64,000 nucleotides of DNA from Chthoniobacteraceae bacterium. Lineage in GTDB: Bacteria; Verrucomicrobiota; Verrucomicrobiia; Chthoniobacterales; Chthoniobacteraceae. Positions within the stretch are counted from its first letter, which is position 1; each line of letters starts with the position of its first letter. Made by a program: the position numbers and the translations under genes. Positions 8,833 to 17,662 of the stretch are shown here, in pieces. Below the pieces are notes generated by a model. The model did not search any database, had not been told where the DNA came from, and saw only the letters and a program-made list of their open reading frames with translations. Location of the stretch: NCBI GenBank assembly GCA_947449735.1, contig CANFTB010000007.1, positions 1 through 64,000 of the forward strand, given 5' to 3'.

Positions 8833-10131
8833 CTATAGGAACGGTGTGATTCCGGGCAAGGCCACGGGGGCCACCGGCAGCGTCATGTCCCAGTCGAGCT
8901 TCTCCGGCACGAGACGCTCCTTTGAATTGAGCGCCATCTCCCAGGAGATGTCCTGTCCGGTGTAGGTCGCCATGCGCCCCATGATCGCAATCAGCGTACT
9001 TGTGACCATACGGTCGCCGTCGTTGATCGGCTTGCCTGCGCGGATCGAGGCGAAAAACTCATCGTGCTCCACCTGGTACATGTCCGTGCGGGCAGGAGTC
9101 CCGCGCCACTTCACGTTGCCCTTGAGGTCCTTAATCACGAACTGCTTGCTGGATCCGTTGATCTCGCAGATCCCCTCGCTTCCGTAGAAGGAGTCCGTGT
9201 TGGCGGCCGCGGCGAGGTTGATCTGCCGGCTTGCATGCATCCCGCGAGCGCCACCCTCGTAATCATACACGACCGAGAAATGGTCGAACACGTTTCCGTA
9301 GTCTTCGCCGGTGCGGACCTGGCGGCCGCCGTGTCCAATCGCGCGGATCGGAGGCTTGTCACCAAAGCCCCATGCCATCTTGTCCACGCTGTGGCAGGCC
9401 TGCTCGACGATGCTGTCGCCGCCCAACCACGTGAAATAGTACCAGCGGCGCATCTGCCACTCCAAATCGCGCGGCGTGTTTTTGCGGTTCCACTTCGGGT
9501 ACCGGTCCACGGCGCCGCCATTGTAGGTGTTGTAATTGACGAGAATCTGCCCGATGGCACCGTCCGCCATGCGGGCGAAGGTCTCGCGCATCCCGGGATG
9601 GTAGCGCCAGCAGAAACCGGCGCACACGCCCAAGTTCTTCTTCTTGGCCTCGGCCACTGTCTCGATGACCGAACGCACCCCGGGGGCGTCGGTGGCCATC
9701 GGCTTTTCAAGAAAGGAGTGCTTGCCCGCCGCGACAGCCGCTTTGAAGTGCTGGGGCCGGAAAGCCGGGGGACTCGTCAAGAGCACCACGTCCACGCCGC
9801 TATCGATGACCTTCTGGTAGGCGTCGAGTCCGACAAACTGGCGGCCCTCCGGAGCGTCCACCTGGTTCGGCAGGCTGTTTTTAAGACCCTCCAGACTCGC
9901 CGTGAGCTTGTCCTCGAAGGCATCGCCGACCGCCCACAGAATGTTGTTGGGATTGGCCTTCAGCGCCTGGCTGGCAGCCCCCGAACCGCGGCCCCCGCAC
10001 CCGACCAATCCGATCTTGATTTTGGCGTCCGGCGCCTGTCCCCGGAGGATCGAGGGGAAGCTGATCGCGCTGGTCGCCAGCAGGGCGGAGGAAGACTTGA
10101 GAAACTCTCGACGTGTGGGGGGGGTGTCCAT
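8833..10131 (-). CDS. TAT-exported Gfo/Idh/MocA family oxidoreductase
   Basis: 432-residue NAD(P)-dependent oxidoreductase-like protein. It starts with a twin-arginine signal (RREFLKSSS, hydrophobic stretch ATSAISFPSI), so it is probably exported folded with its cofactor. The Rossmann motif GLVGCGGRGSG begins near residue 40. EKPMATDAPGVR is the usual Gfo/Idh/MocA EKP motif with the catalytic-region lysine. The C-terminal alpha/beta domain carries the HDEFFASIRAGKP signature. Exported members of this family are abundant in Planctomycetota and Verrucomicrobiota and act on sugars or cyclitols; the substrate here is unknown. It is transcribed away from the ceramidase-like gene's stop, with about 110 bases between them, so co-transcription is possible. 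Confidence 0.93.
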   Translation of the reverse strand: MDTPPTRREFLKSSSALLATSAISFPSILRGQAPDAKIKIGLVGCGGRGSGAASQALKANPNNILWAVGDAFEDKLTASLEGLKNSLPNQVDAPEGRQFVGLDAYQKVIDSGVDVVLLTSPPAFRPQHFKAAVAAGKHSFLEKPMATDAPGVRSVIETVAEAKKKNLGVCAGFCWRYHPGMRETFARMADGAIGQILVNYNTYNGGAVDRYPKWNRKNTPRDLEWQMRRWYYFTWLGGDSIVEQACHSVDKMAWGFGDKPPIRAIGHGGRQVRTGEDYGNVFDHFSVVYDYEGGARGMHASRQINLAAAANTDSFYGSEGICEINGSSKQFVIKDLKGNVKWRGTPARTDMYQVEHDEFFASIRAGKPINDGDRMVTSTLIAIMGRMATYTGQDISWEMALNSKERLVPEKLDWDMTLPVAPVALPGITPFL

Positions 10132-10241
10132 ACTCGCTTCGTATACCGTACACCCCTTGGTGTCAATCCCGGCCCCCTCCCCAACGCCCAGCGTCCGCAA
10201 CGCCCCGCTCCAGCGTTCTTATCCTCCCCAAATCCCGCCCC

Positions 10242-11699
10242 TCAGCGGCCCCCCAGGGCCATGTCAGCGGCCATCCCGGTCAGCGCCTCCATCAGCTTCA
10301 CCGACGCCTCCCGCTCCAGATAGTTCGTCCCCGGCCAGGTCTCGTATCCTCCAAGCTCGAAGTGCCGCGGAGTGGGAAGGTACCCGTAATACCCATTGGC
10401 GAGCTCCACCATGAAACTGTGCTTCCACGGGCTCCGCTTTTTGAACTCCAGTCCCGTCTCGGCAAACGTCTCGCACGGCGAGGTTCCGATGGCGATTTCT
10501 CCAATCCGCAACACTTGGGCGGGCGCCTTCGTGGCCGGACTCGCCTGCGCCAGCCTCTGAATCCGTCCGGCATAAATCGCCGGGAGCGTGTTGCGGCCCA
10601 CTGGGTCCTGCAGCCTCGCCTCCGTCTCGCGCGCCCACCCCAGCAACTCGGGCTCCACCTTGCGCCACTGCACCGGAAGTTCCACCGTGCGCGCGTCCAA
10701 GACCGCTCCGTCCCTCCACTCCACCGAACCCAGGGCCGAATGCACCTTGCGGGCGACGTCCTCCGCCACGAAACGCATCTGTTCGTAAGCCGGTTTGCCC
10801 TTTCGCGGATTGGGGAAATTAATGTTATTGATGTCGCCGCTCGTGCCGTTCGCCATGAGCGCCACAAAAGGCGGATCCATTTCGCCCCCCTGCTGCAGGC
10901 GCTTCAGAGCCTCGCAATATATCCCGTAGTAATCCGCCGACACATGCCCCGGCCCCACCCCGCCGACATAGTGCAGGGAATAGGCCGAAAACACCGAGAT
11001 CAGCCGCCCGCCCGGTTCCCTCAAAGCCAAAAACGAAACGGCGGGATCCACCGGACCAGCCGGCTCCAACAGGTCGGGACTGCCAGCAGGCGGATTCATC
11101 TTCACCTTGTCGACTTTTCCAAAGGGATTCACCGGAACGGCCCCCTCCTTCATAAACCAGCGCCGGTTGAAAACGTGCTCGGGCGCGTCCACGCTTCCAA
11201 ATCCCACCTCGGCGGGACGCAGGGCCGACACCGCCCGGCGCACACCGTCGGAGATACGGCGGGCCACAAAAACCTGATACTCCGTCAGCGGCTGGTCGGA
11301 CTGGTAGCCCCTCACTTTTTCCCCAAGCGCATTCACCGCGGAATGCGTGTGGGTGGCGGAAATCAACACGTGGCTCGCCGGAATGCCCGTCGCGTCCGCG
11401 ATCAACCGCTTGGCTTCCTCACAAAGACTCCGGTGCAGCCCGAGAAGGTCGCAAACCACCAGGGCCAGCTTCGAGCGGCCGTCGTCCAGGACCAGGCAGC
11501 GCGCATGCAGCTCGTCGTGCACCTCGGTTGCGGGAATGGGAAGGAAGCCGCCAACGATGTCTCCACCCAGCCCGGGCGTGATATTGCTCGTTGCGGCTCC
11601 CGCCATGAAGGAAGCGGGTGTGGATTTCGGTTCGGCGCCGTGCGCCGACATGACGCAGGCAAAGCACAGAACCCAGAGGCAGGCCAGTAGTCTTTTCAT
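10242..11699 (-). CDS. Exported neutral/alkaline ceramidase-like hydrolase
   Basis: 485 residues with a Sec signal peptide (MKRLLACLWVLCFACVMSAHG). The body matches the N-terminal domain of non-lysosomal neutral/alkaline ceramidases: AGAATSNITP at the start, LVVCDLLGLH, the zinc-site motif ISATHTHS, and MANGTSGDINN. True ceramidases also carry a C-terminal beta domain, and this protein is shorter (usual length over 600). In PVC bacteria such short forms are common exported proteins of unproven substrate. The zinc amidase fold is likely; action on ceramide should not be assumed. The start at 11699 was chosen because it gives a clean signal peptide. The gene is divergent from the ParB-like gene. 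Confidence 0.85.
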   Translation of the reverse strand: MKRLLACLWVLCFACVMSAHGAEPKSTPASFMAGAATSNITPGLGGDIVGGFLPIPATEVHDELHARCLVLDDGRSKLALVVCDLLGLHRSLCEEAKRLIADATGIPASHVLISATHTHSAVNALGEKVRGYQSDQPLTEYQVFVARRISDGVRRAVSALRPAEVGFGSVDAPEHVFNRRWFMKEGAVPVNPFGKVDKVKMNPPAGSPDLLEPAGPVDPAVSFLALREPGGRLISVFSAYSLHYVGGVGPGHVSADYYGIYCEALKRLQQGGEMDPPFVALMANGTSGDINNINFPNPRKGKPAYEQMRFVAEDVARKVHSALGSVEWRDGAVLDARTVELPVQWRKVEPELLGWARETEARLQDPVGRNTLPAIYAGRIQRLAQASPATKAPAQVLRIGEIAIGTSPCETFAETGLEFKKRSPWKHSFMVELANGYYGYLPTPRHFELGGYETWPGTNYLEREASVKLMEALTGMAADMALGGR

Positions 11700-11852
11700 A
11701 GGGGGGGAGCGTAAGGAAGCGCATACGCATCCTTTCCAAGGTTTTGTTGCCGTGCAACCCCGCAAAACGACCCGCAGGTGCCGCGGCTAATGACGCCAAT
11801 CCCAATCCCCCGACAGAGACTCAGGGAGCAACCGCGACCTGCCCCGCCGTCG

Positions 11853-12467
11853 ATGCCCCGAGATACCATGGAAATTGAAACCGAAAATCATCCCGCCGAT
11901 GGCAACGCCCTGAGTCCGGCGGAGGACGGCATTTTGAAGGACTGCGAGTCGGTCATACGAAAGGGGATGGCAACGTTCATTGCCGTGGGCGAGGCGCTGA
12001 TTTGCATCCGGGACCTTCGGCTTTTCAGAGTATCAGCTCCAAGTTTCGAAATCTTTTGCCGCCAGTCTTTTAGAATGAGCCAACAATACACAAACAGCGT
12101 GATGGCGTGTTCGGGGGTGGTCAACGTCCTGGGTGAGCATCCTGAGTTTGCCGGGCGGCTCCCTGAGAACGAAGCACAGGCACGACCGCTCAAAGGCATG
12201 GAGCGCGAGCAACTGGTTCAAACCTGGCAAGCCGTGCTGGAGAAGACTGGAAGCGCCCCCGTCACCGCCAGCCTGGTCCGGGAGATCGTGCGCAAATTCC
12301 TCCCTGAAACAGTGCAAACCCTGGATGCCTCCCACGCCAAGCCGGTGATGAAAATCCGGCGCAGCGTCAAAAGTCTGCGCAGAGCCATGGAACGAGTCCC
12401 AAATCCAAAAGCCGAACATGCGCTGCGTCTTGTAAACGAGCTCGAGGCCCTGCTGGACGACCTCTAA
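11853..12467 (+). CDS. ParB-like / phage-type DNA-binding protein of unknown role
   Basis: About 204 residues from 11853; an ATG five codons later (11868) is an alternative and upstream ATGs are less likely. It has the recurring pattern of small proteins found in phages, plasmids and PVC or cyanobacterial genomes: an N-terminal segment (VIRKGMATFIAVGEALICIR-DLRLFR), a region that normally carries SFExxCxxxFxMS (here SFEIFCRQSFRMSQQY), then ENEAQARPLKGM, which resembles the EAQxRPL motif of ParB/Spo0J-like proteins. The C-terminal third is basic and helical (VMKIRRSVKSLRRAMERV). There is no ParA partner or nuclease motif in the vicinity. A 34-bp perfect palindrome begins 54 bases after its stop. 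DNA binding is inferred from the family pattern. Confidence 0.6.
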   Translation: MPRDTMEIETENHPADGNALSPAEDGILKDCESVIRKGMATFIAVGEALICIRDLRLFRVSAPSFEIFCRQSFRMSQQYTNSVMACSGVVNVLGEHPEFAGRLPENEAQARPLKGMEREQLVQTWQAVLEKTGSAPVTASLVREIVRKFLPETVQTLDASHAKPVMKIRRSVKSLRRAMERVPNPKAEHALRLVNELEALLDDL

Positions 12468-12520
12468 AAAGACGGCCCCGACCGGGCTTCCAAAAGCGGA
12501 GCGCTTCCCCCCCACTCACC

Positions 12521-12554
12521 CCTCAAAACGTAAACAATTGTTTACGTTTTGAGG
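12521..12554. repeat. 34-bp perfect palindrome (operator or loop-less hairpin)
   Basis: The half-site CCTCAAAACGTAAACAA (12521-12537) is followed at once by its exact reverse complement (12538-12554), so all 34 bases are symmetric with no spacer. The centre is AT-rich in a GC-rich region. As RNA it would fold into a 15-bp stem with an AATT loop, but no T-tract follows on either strand. It lies between the ParB-like gene and the FGE-fold gene. A protein-binding site for a dimer or a terminator are both possible. Confidence 0.75.
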
Positions 12555-12743
12555 CGCGTCGGGCCGCGCTGTGTTCAAACTTCAAAAAAGCGGTGTCGCG
12601 GTTTGCCACTGCCCGCGCGGAACCCACTGCCCCCCAACTCAACGCCCCCAACATCCCCAAGCCCCCCGCAAGACCACAGCTGGCGACCTCATTCCCTCCT
12701 AAGTTTAGCCCCCCCTCGCTGCTTTGCTTAGTTTGCAGCGGCT

Positions 12744-13805
12744 ATGAAATTCCACCACCCCCAGAGATCCCAGCCTCAGGCCAGCGGCAGGCTCTATTGC
12801 CTGGCCCGGATGACGAGCCTCCTTTTGAGCTTTGGCAGTTGCGCACCGACGGCCCATGCCCTCGAACTGGAGTGGGTCATCGTTTCGGATCCCGGCAATC
12901 CGCCGGACCACACAGGCTACGGAGCCGTCCCGTACGCGTTTCAAATTGCCAAGACGGAGGTCACGCTTGCCCAGTACGCGGAATTTCTCAATGCGGTTGC
13001 CGCCAGCGACACCCGCAACCTGTGGTCGCCCTCCTTCAAAAATGCGCCCGTTGCCAGCATGATGCGGGAGCGCATCCTTATAGACCGCACGGGGGAACCC
13101 GGCGCCTACCGGTACAGCGTCCCCCCCGAAGCCGCGCAGCAACCCGCCAGCTTCATCGGCTTTTTTGAAGCCATGCGTTTCGCCAATTGGGTCCACAACG
13201 GCCAGGGCGCGGCGGACACTGAATCCGGAGCCTACGCCATCTCCAAAAACCAGGGTCTTGCCGTCCACTCCCCGGATGCACGGGTGTGGATTCCGACGGA
13301 GGACGAATGGTACAAGGCCGCCTACTACCATCCCGAGTCCCAGGGCGGCCCCGTCGGCGGATACTGGCAATTCCCCACCAGGAGCAATGTCCCCCCGGCC
13401 GTCAAAAGCGCAGGCGATCCCGAACCCAATGCCGCAAGCTTCGGCGGATATGCCGGCGAAAAAGGGCACACCAGCTACGACTTCCTACCCGTCGCCAGCC
13501 TCCCGAATGCCGGCAGTTACTACGGCACCTTTGACCAGGGCGGGAATGTCTGGGAGTGGAACGAGGCCGTTATTTTTCAGAAACAACGCGGCATGCGCGG
13601 CGGCAGCACCCCGCACACCATCGACAAACTGCGCTCCAGCGTCCGCTCCAGCGCCAGTCCGGAACGCCGGTACCCCGACACAGGCTTCCGCCTCGCCCGG
13701 GCGCTGCCCGCCCCTGGACCTGCGCCATCTGCGCGCGCTACGGCTCCGTCGGCCACACCCACCCCTGCGCCGGCTCCGCAGCCCGCCAGCCCTCTGAAGC
13801 CATGA
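12744..13805 (+). CDS. Exported FGE/SUMF1-fold protein, catalytic cysteines absent
   Basis: 353 residues with an N-terminal signal-like segment (LARMTSLLLSFGSCAPTAHA). The body has the formylglycine-generating-enzyme fold: IAKTEVTLAQYAEFLN, FFEAMRFANWVHNG, RVWIPTEDEWYKAAYY, GGNVWEWNE, MRGGS and TGFRLAR. In true FGE a cysteine pair lies shortly before the final GFR motif; here that segment (LRSSVRSSASPERR) has none, so it cannot be the usual copper oxidase. The C-terminal 35 residues are a Pro/Ala/Thr tail. Such proteins accompany PVC cytochrome and DUF1552 genes and may bind or assemble them. Its stop overlaps the next start (ATGA at 13802-13805), so the two are translationally coupled. Confidence 0.88.
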   Translation: MKFHHPQRSQPQASGRLYCLARMTSLLLSFGSCAPTAHALELEWVIVSDPGNPPDHTGYGAVPYAFQIAKTEVTLAQYAEFLNAVAASDTRNLWSPSFKNAPVASMMRERILIDRTGEPGAYRYSVPPEAAQQPASFIGFFEAMRFANWVHNGQGAADTESGAYAISKNQGLAVHSPDARVWIPTEDEWYKAAYYHPESQGGPVGGYWQFPTRSNVPPAVKSAGDPEPNAASFGGYAGEKGHTSYDFLPVASLPNAGSYYGTFDQGGNVWEWNEAVIFQKQRGMRGGSTPHTIDKLRSSVRSSASPERRYPDTGFRLARALPAPGPAPSARATAPSATPTPAPAPQPASPLKP

Positions 13806-16315
13806 ACCGCCCGGTCCTCCTCCTCGCCTTGGGGCTCGCCGCCGCAGGCCTCCTCAGCTCTCCCGCGCTTTCCAAGCCCGCCCAGGCTGCTAAAGCAACC
13901 AAACCCGGTTCCGCCGCTGAGGCCGCACACGCCTCCCCGGCTGCGAGGCAGGCTTTCCTGAGCGAGCACTGCACCCACTGCCATGACGCCGGCGAAAACA
14001 AGGGCGGCCTCGATTTGGAATCCCTCCCCTGGAACCCCGAGGACCCCGAGCATTTCCGAACCTGGACCAAGGTCTTCGACAAGGTGCACAGCGCGGAGAT
14101 GCCACCCAGAAAACGCACCCAGCCCAGCCCCGAAAGCAAAACTCTTTTTATCGAAAGCCTGCGCAAAGAACTGCACACCGTGGATGCGCGCCGGCAGGCC
14201 AAGGAAGGGCGCGTGGTCTACCGGCGCCTGAACCGGAACGAATGGGTTCACACCGTCCAAGATTTGCTCGGCACCCAAAGCGCCCTGCACGAACTCCTCC
14301 CCGAGGACGGCACCGCCGGCGGTTTCGACAATGTGGGAGCCGCGCTCGACCTTTCTCCGGTTCACCTCGAACGCTACCTGCAGGCCGCGGACCTCGCACT
14401 CCGCGAAGCAACGCTTTCCACCGCCCGGCCCGAGACCACCCGCATCCGCACCGATTACAACGAAACCTGGCACGACTGGAACCATCCCCCTTTTCAAATG
14501 GGCACCTGGGTCCATTCTCCCGAAGGATTTCTTGGGATCCGCTGGAACGGCACCAACGGCCCCCACGGCGAACTGGGCGCATGGAGCCCTTCCGTTCCCG
14601 ACGCCGTGTACCGCTTCCGCTTCCGGGTCAAAGCCATGCTCGACCGGGAAAGCCCCAACGCCAAACCCGCCGACGCCAAGCGGCCCGACCGCCGCATCAT
14701 TCTCAAAGCGGGCCTCGCCGACTGGCCTCGGACCGGACTCACCTACGAAAACCGCTACTTCGAAATGAGCCCCAGCGAGTTTCGCGAGTTTGAATTCGAG
14801 GCCCGAGTCCCACGCGGCAAAACGCTCTGGCTCTCCCCGTACCGGACCGTCCCCGAAACTACCGACGAACGCGCCATGGTGGGAGGCATCTGCGCCGTCG
14901 TCGAGTGGGTCGACATTGAGGGCCCGATCCTGGAATCCTGGCCCACCCCCGGCCACCGGCTGCTCTACGGCGATCTGCCGCTGGAACCCGCCAACCCCAA
15001 AGCCTCCGCCAAAGAGTGGCGCGTCGTTTCCAAGGAGCCCGAGTCCGATGCCCGGAGGCTTCTCGACGCCTTTCTCCCCAAGGTGTTCCGCCGCCCCGTC
15101 ACCGAGGCGGAAGTGCTCGAACACCTCGAACTCTTCAAAGAGCAACGCCAGAAGGGACGCGCCTTCGACGAGGCCCTCAGGGCCGCCTACAAAATGGCCC
15201 TTTGCTCGCCCAAATTCCTGTTCCTTCAGGAAAAGACCGGCACCCTCGACGCCTACGCCCTCGCCTCCCGCCTCAGTTACGGCCTCTGGAGCTCCGCCCC
15301 GGACGAGGCCCTGCTCACCGCAGCGGCAGCCGGCACGCTGCACCGACCCGATGTCCTACGCGCCCAAACCGAGCGGCTACTGGCCTCGCCGAAGGCCGCG
15401 CGGTTCACCCAACACCTCCTCGAAAGCTGGCTCAACCTGCGCGACATCGATTTCACCCAGCCCGATACCAAGCTCTATCCCGAGTTTGAGGAATACCTCC
15501 AGCAATCCATGGTCGCCGAGACCCGGCGGTTCTTCGAAGAGCTCCTCCGCCACAACCTTCCCGCCGCGCGCATCGTCCACAGTGATTTCGCCATTCTCAA
15601 TGAACGCCTCGCCGAACACTACGGCATCCCGGGCGTTCCCGGGGACGAGCTACGCCGCGTCTCCCTGACACCGGACTCCCCCAGGGGCGGCTTCATCACG
15701 CAGGGCGCCGTCCTCAAGGTTTCCGCCAACGGAACCACCACCTCACCCGTGGTCCGCGGCGCCTACCTGCTGGACCGGATTTTGGGCACTCCGCCAGATC
15801 CGCCCCCCAAGAACGTCAAGGCGATCGAACCGGACATCCGCGGCGCCACCACCATCCGCGAACAGCTCGCCCAGCACCGCGACCAACCCGCCTGCGCAGG
15901 CTGCCATGCCATACTGGATCCGCCCGGATTCGCCCTGGAAAACTTCGACGTCACCGGCCGCTGGCGCTCCCATTACCGCGCGATCCCCGAAGCCGCGAAG
16001 GACAAGGTCGTCACCATCCCCGGCTCCGACGTGCGGCACTACGTCCGCGGCCTCCCTGTGGACCCCGCCTACGCCCTTCAGGACGGACGCCCCTTCAAGG
16101 ACATCCTTGAATTCAAAAAACTGGCCCTCGAGAACCAGGAACAAATCGCCCATTGCGTCGTCGAAAAACTGGCCACCTACCTCACCGGCGCCCCCCTGCA
16201 ATTCGCCGACCGTCAAACCGTCGAATCCATCCTCCACCAGTCCAAGTCCGAACAATACGGACTGCGCTCCCTTCTGCACGCCGTCATTCAAAGCGACCTC
16301 TTCACCCGGAAATAG
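13802..16315 (+). CDS. Exported PVC-type cytochrome c protein with DUF1587/1592/1588/1585 domains
   Basis: 837 residues with a Sec signal peptide (MNRPVLLLALGLAAAGLLSS). A haem c motif CTHCH is at residues 57-61. The DUF1587-like segment (RRLNRNEWVHTVQDLLG) is followed by a beta-rich middle region, the DUF1592 region (LASRLSYGLWSSAPDEALL), DUF1588 with a second CxxCH (CAGCHAILDPPGFALENFD) and the C-terminal DUF1585 (LATYLTGAPLQFADR). The set is typical of Planctomycetota and Verrucomicrobiota, where these genes are almost always followed by a DUF1552 gene, as here. The function is not established; periplasmic electron transfer coupled to polymer breakdown is an inference. It overlaps the upstream gene by 4 bases. 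Confidence 0.92.
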   Translation: MNRPVLLLALGLAAAGLLSSPALSKPAQAAKATKPGSAAEAAHASPAARQAFLSEHCTHCHDAGENKGGLDLESLPWNPEDPEHFRTWTKVFDKVHSAEMPPRKRTQPSPESKTLFIESLRKELHTVDARRQAKEGRVVYRRLNRNEWVHTVQDLLGTQSALHELLPEDGTAGGFDNVGAALDLSPVHLERYLQAADLALREATLSTARPETTRIRTDYNETWHDWNHPPFQMGTWVHSPEGFLGIRWNGTNGPHGELGAWSPSVPDAVYRFRFRVKAMLDRESPNAKPADAKRPDRRIILKAGLADWPRTGLTYENRYFEMSPSEFREFEFEARVPRGKTLWLSPYRTVPETTDERAMVGGICAVVEWVDIEGPILESWPTPGHRLLYGDLPLEPANPKASAKEWRVVSKEPESDARRLLDAFLPKVFRRPVTEAEVLEHLELFKEQRQKGRAFDEALRAAYKMALCSPKFLFLQEKTGTLDAYALASRLSYGLWSSAPDEALLTAAAAGTLHRPDVLRAQTERLLASPKAARFTQHLLESWLNLRDIDFTQPDTKLYPEFEEYLQQSMVAETRRFFEELLRHNLPAARIVHSDFAILNERLAEHYGIPGVPGDELRRVSLTPDSPRGGFITQGAVLKVSANGTTTSPVVRGAYLLDRILGTPPDPPPKNVKAIEPDIRGATTIREQLAQHRDQPACAGCHAILDPPGFALENFDVTGRWRSHYRAIPEAAKDKVVTIPGSDVRHYVRGLPVDPAYALQDGRPFKDILEFKKLALENQEQIAHCVVEKLATYLTGAPLQFADRQTVESILHQSKSEQYGLRSLLHAVIQSDLFTRK

Positions 16316-16325
16316 CCCGACCCTC

Positions 16326-17606
16326 ATGAACTCCGCCTCCTTCACCACACGGACCGCCCTCTCCCGCCGCGCCTTCTTGCGCGGAGCAGGCGTCACCCTC
16401 GCCCTCCCCTGGCTGGACGCCATGCTCCCCGCCTTTGCCGCCGCTCCCGCCGCGCCGATGCGCTTCCTGGGAATCCTCAACACCCTGAGCTTCCACACCC
16501 CCTTTCTCTTCCCAAAGGAAGCCGGCCGCGACTACGCCCCCACCCCCTACCTCGAAGCCATTCAATCCGTCCGCGAACATTTCTCGGTACTCTCCGGCCT
16601 CAACCATCCCGAGGTCCGCGACGGCCACAATTCCGACAAATCCTTCCTGACCGGCGCCCCGCATCCCGGCTCCCCCTCCTTCCGCAACACCATTTCCCTC
16701 GACCAGCTGGCAGCCGAACAAATCGGGGACCAGACGCGCTATCCCTCTCTCGCGCTCTCCACGGGCCGGGTCACTTTCAGCTACACCAGCACTGGGGTGG
16801 CGATCCCTCCGGAGACCAGCCCCGCGCGCGCCTTTGCGCGATTGTTCATCGACGGCTCGCCTGCAGAAGTCTCCCGAGAAATCGCCCGCGTGGAGGAAGG
16901 CCAGTCCATCCTCGACCGCGTCGCCGGCCAGGCGAAGGAACTCCAGCGCTCCGTCGGCGCCCGGGACAGCGAGAAGCTCGACCAGTACATGACCAGCGTG
17001 CGCGACTTGGAGAAACGCATGGAGCGTTCGAAAAACTACACCCGCCAGCCCAAACCCAAGCCCGGCGTCTCCGCCCCCAAAGATCCCGAACCGGGCGACG
17101 ACACCCGCCGCTTCGGATTGCTGCTGGACATCGCGCGCCTCGCCTTCCAGGCGGACCTGACGCGCATCATCACCATCGGCCACGGCGGCACCGCCAAAAC
17201 CCCCTCCAAACCGGAAGCGAAGTTCGCCCACCACGACCTCAGCCACCACGGACAGGACGCCGGCAAGATCGAGCAGCTCGCCCTGATTGAAAAGGACGTT
17301 ATAACCGAATGGGGAGGCTTCCTCAGGCACCTCCGCGAAACCCCCGACACTCAGGGCGGACGCCTCCTGGACCGAACGATCTCCGTTTTGGGCTCCGCCA
17401 TGGGCAATGCCTCGAGCCATGACTCCACCAACCTGCCCATTCTCGTGGGAGGAGGCCGCTTCAAGCACGGGCAGCACCTCGCCCTCAACCCGCAAGATTC
17501 CCCGCCCTTGTGCAACCTCTGGGTCCAGATCCTCCAGGAACTCGGAGTGGAAACCGCCCGCTTCGGCACCAGCAAGAACACCTCGATCCCGGGCCTCGAA
17601 GTCTGA
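16326..17606 (+). CDS. TAT-exported DUF1552 protein
   Basis: 426 residues with a twin-arginine signal (SRRAFLRGAGVTLALPWL). It matches the DUF1552 family, which resembles the alkaline-phosphatase/DUF1501 fold: MRFLGILNTLSFHTPFLFP, HSDK-type segment DGHNSDKSFLTG, and histidine-rich stretches (IGHGG, FAHHDLSHHGQ) that look like a metal site. It starts 10 bases after the DUF1592 cytochrome gene and is surely co-transcribed. The pairing is a hallmark of PVC genomes, and the TAT signal suggests cofactor or metal loading before export. The reaction is unknown. Confidence 0.9.
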   Translation: MNSASFTTRTALSRRAFLRGAGVTLALPWLDAMLPAFAAAPAAPMRFLGILNTLSFHTPFLFPKEAGRDYAPTPYLEAIQSVREHFSVLSGLNHPEVRDGHNSDKSFLTGAPHPGSPSFRNTISLDQLAAEQIGDQTRYPSLALSTGRVTFSYTSTGVAIPPETSPARAFARLFIDGSPAEVSREIARVEEGQSILDRVAGQAKELQRSVGARDSEKLDQYMTSVRDLEKRMERSKNYTRQPKPKPGVSAPKDPEPGDDTRRFGLLLDIARLAFQADLTRIITIGHGGTAKTPSKPEAKFAHHDLSHHGQDAGKIEQLALIEKDVITEWGGFLRHLRETPDTQGGRLLDRTISVLGSAMGNASSHDSTNLPILVGGGRFKHGQHLALNPQDSPPLCNLWVQILQELGVETARFGTSKNTSIPGLEV

Positions 17607-17662
17607 CCCTGCAACGCCTTTCGACCCCCATAACCGCTTTCAACGTGTCCCACTCCCTTGGA

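Noticed and set aside
12744-13805. Active formylglycine-generating enzyme for the sulfatase
   Set aside because: The cysteine pair expected before the final GFRLAR motif is absent, so the protein only shares the fold.
13577-15343. 588-codon open frame on the minus strand across the DUF1592 cytochrome gene
   Set aside because: It is a shadow of the plus-strand gene, caused by high GC in the third position. It is Gly/Gly-Val repetitive with no family features, while the plus-strand frame has haem motifs, a signal peptide and DUF domains.
16302-17495. 397-codon minus-strand open frame across the DUF1552 gene
   Set aside because: Another high-GC shadow: low-complexity Gly/Ala/Glu-rich translation with no recognisable domain.
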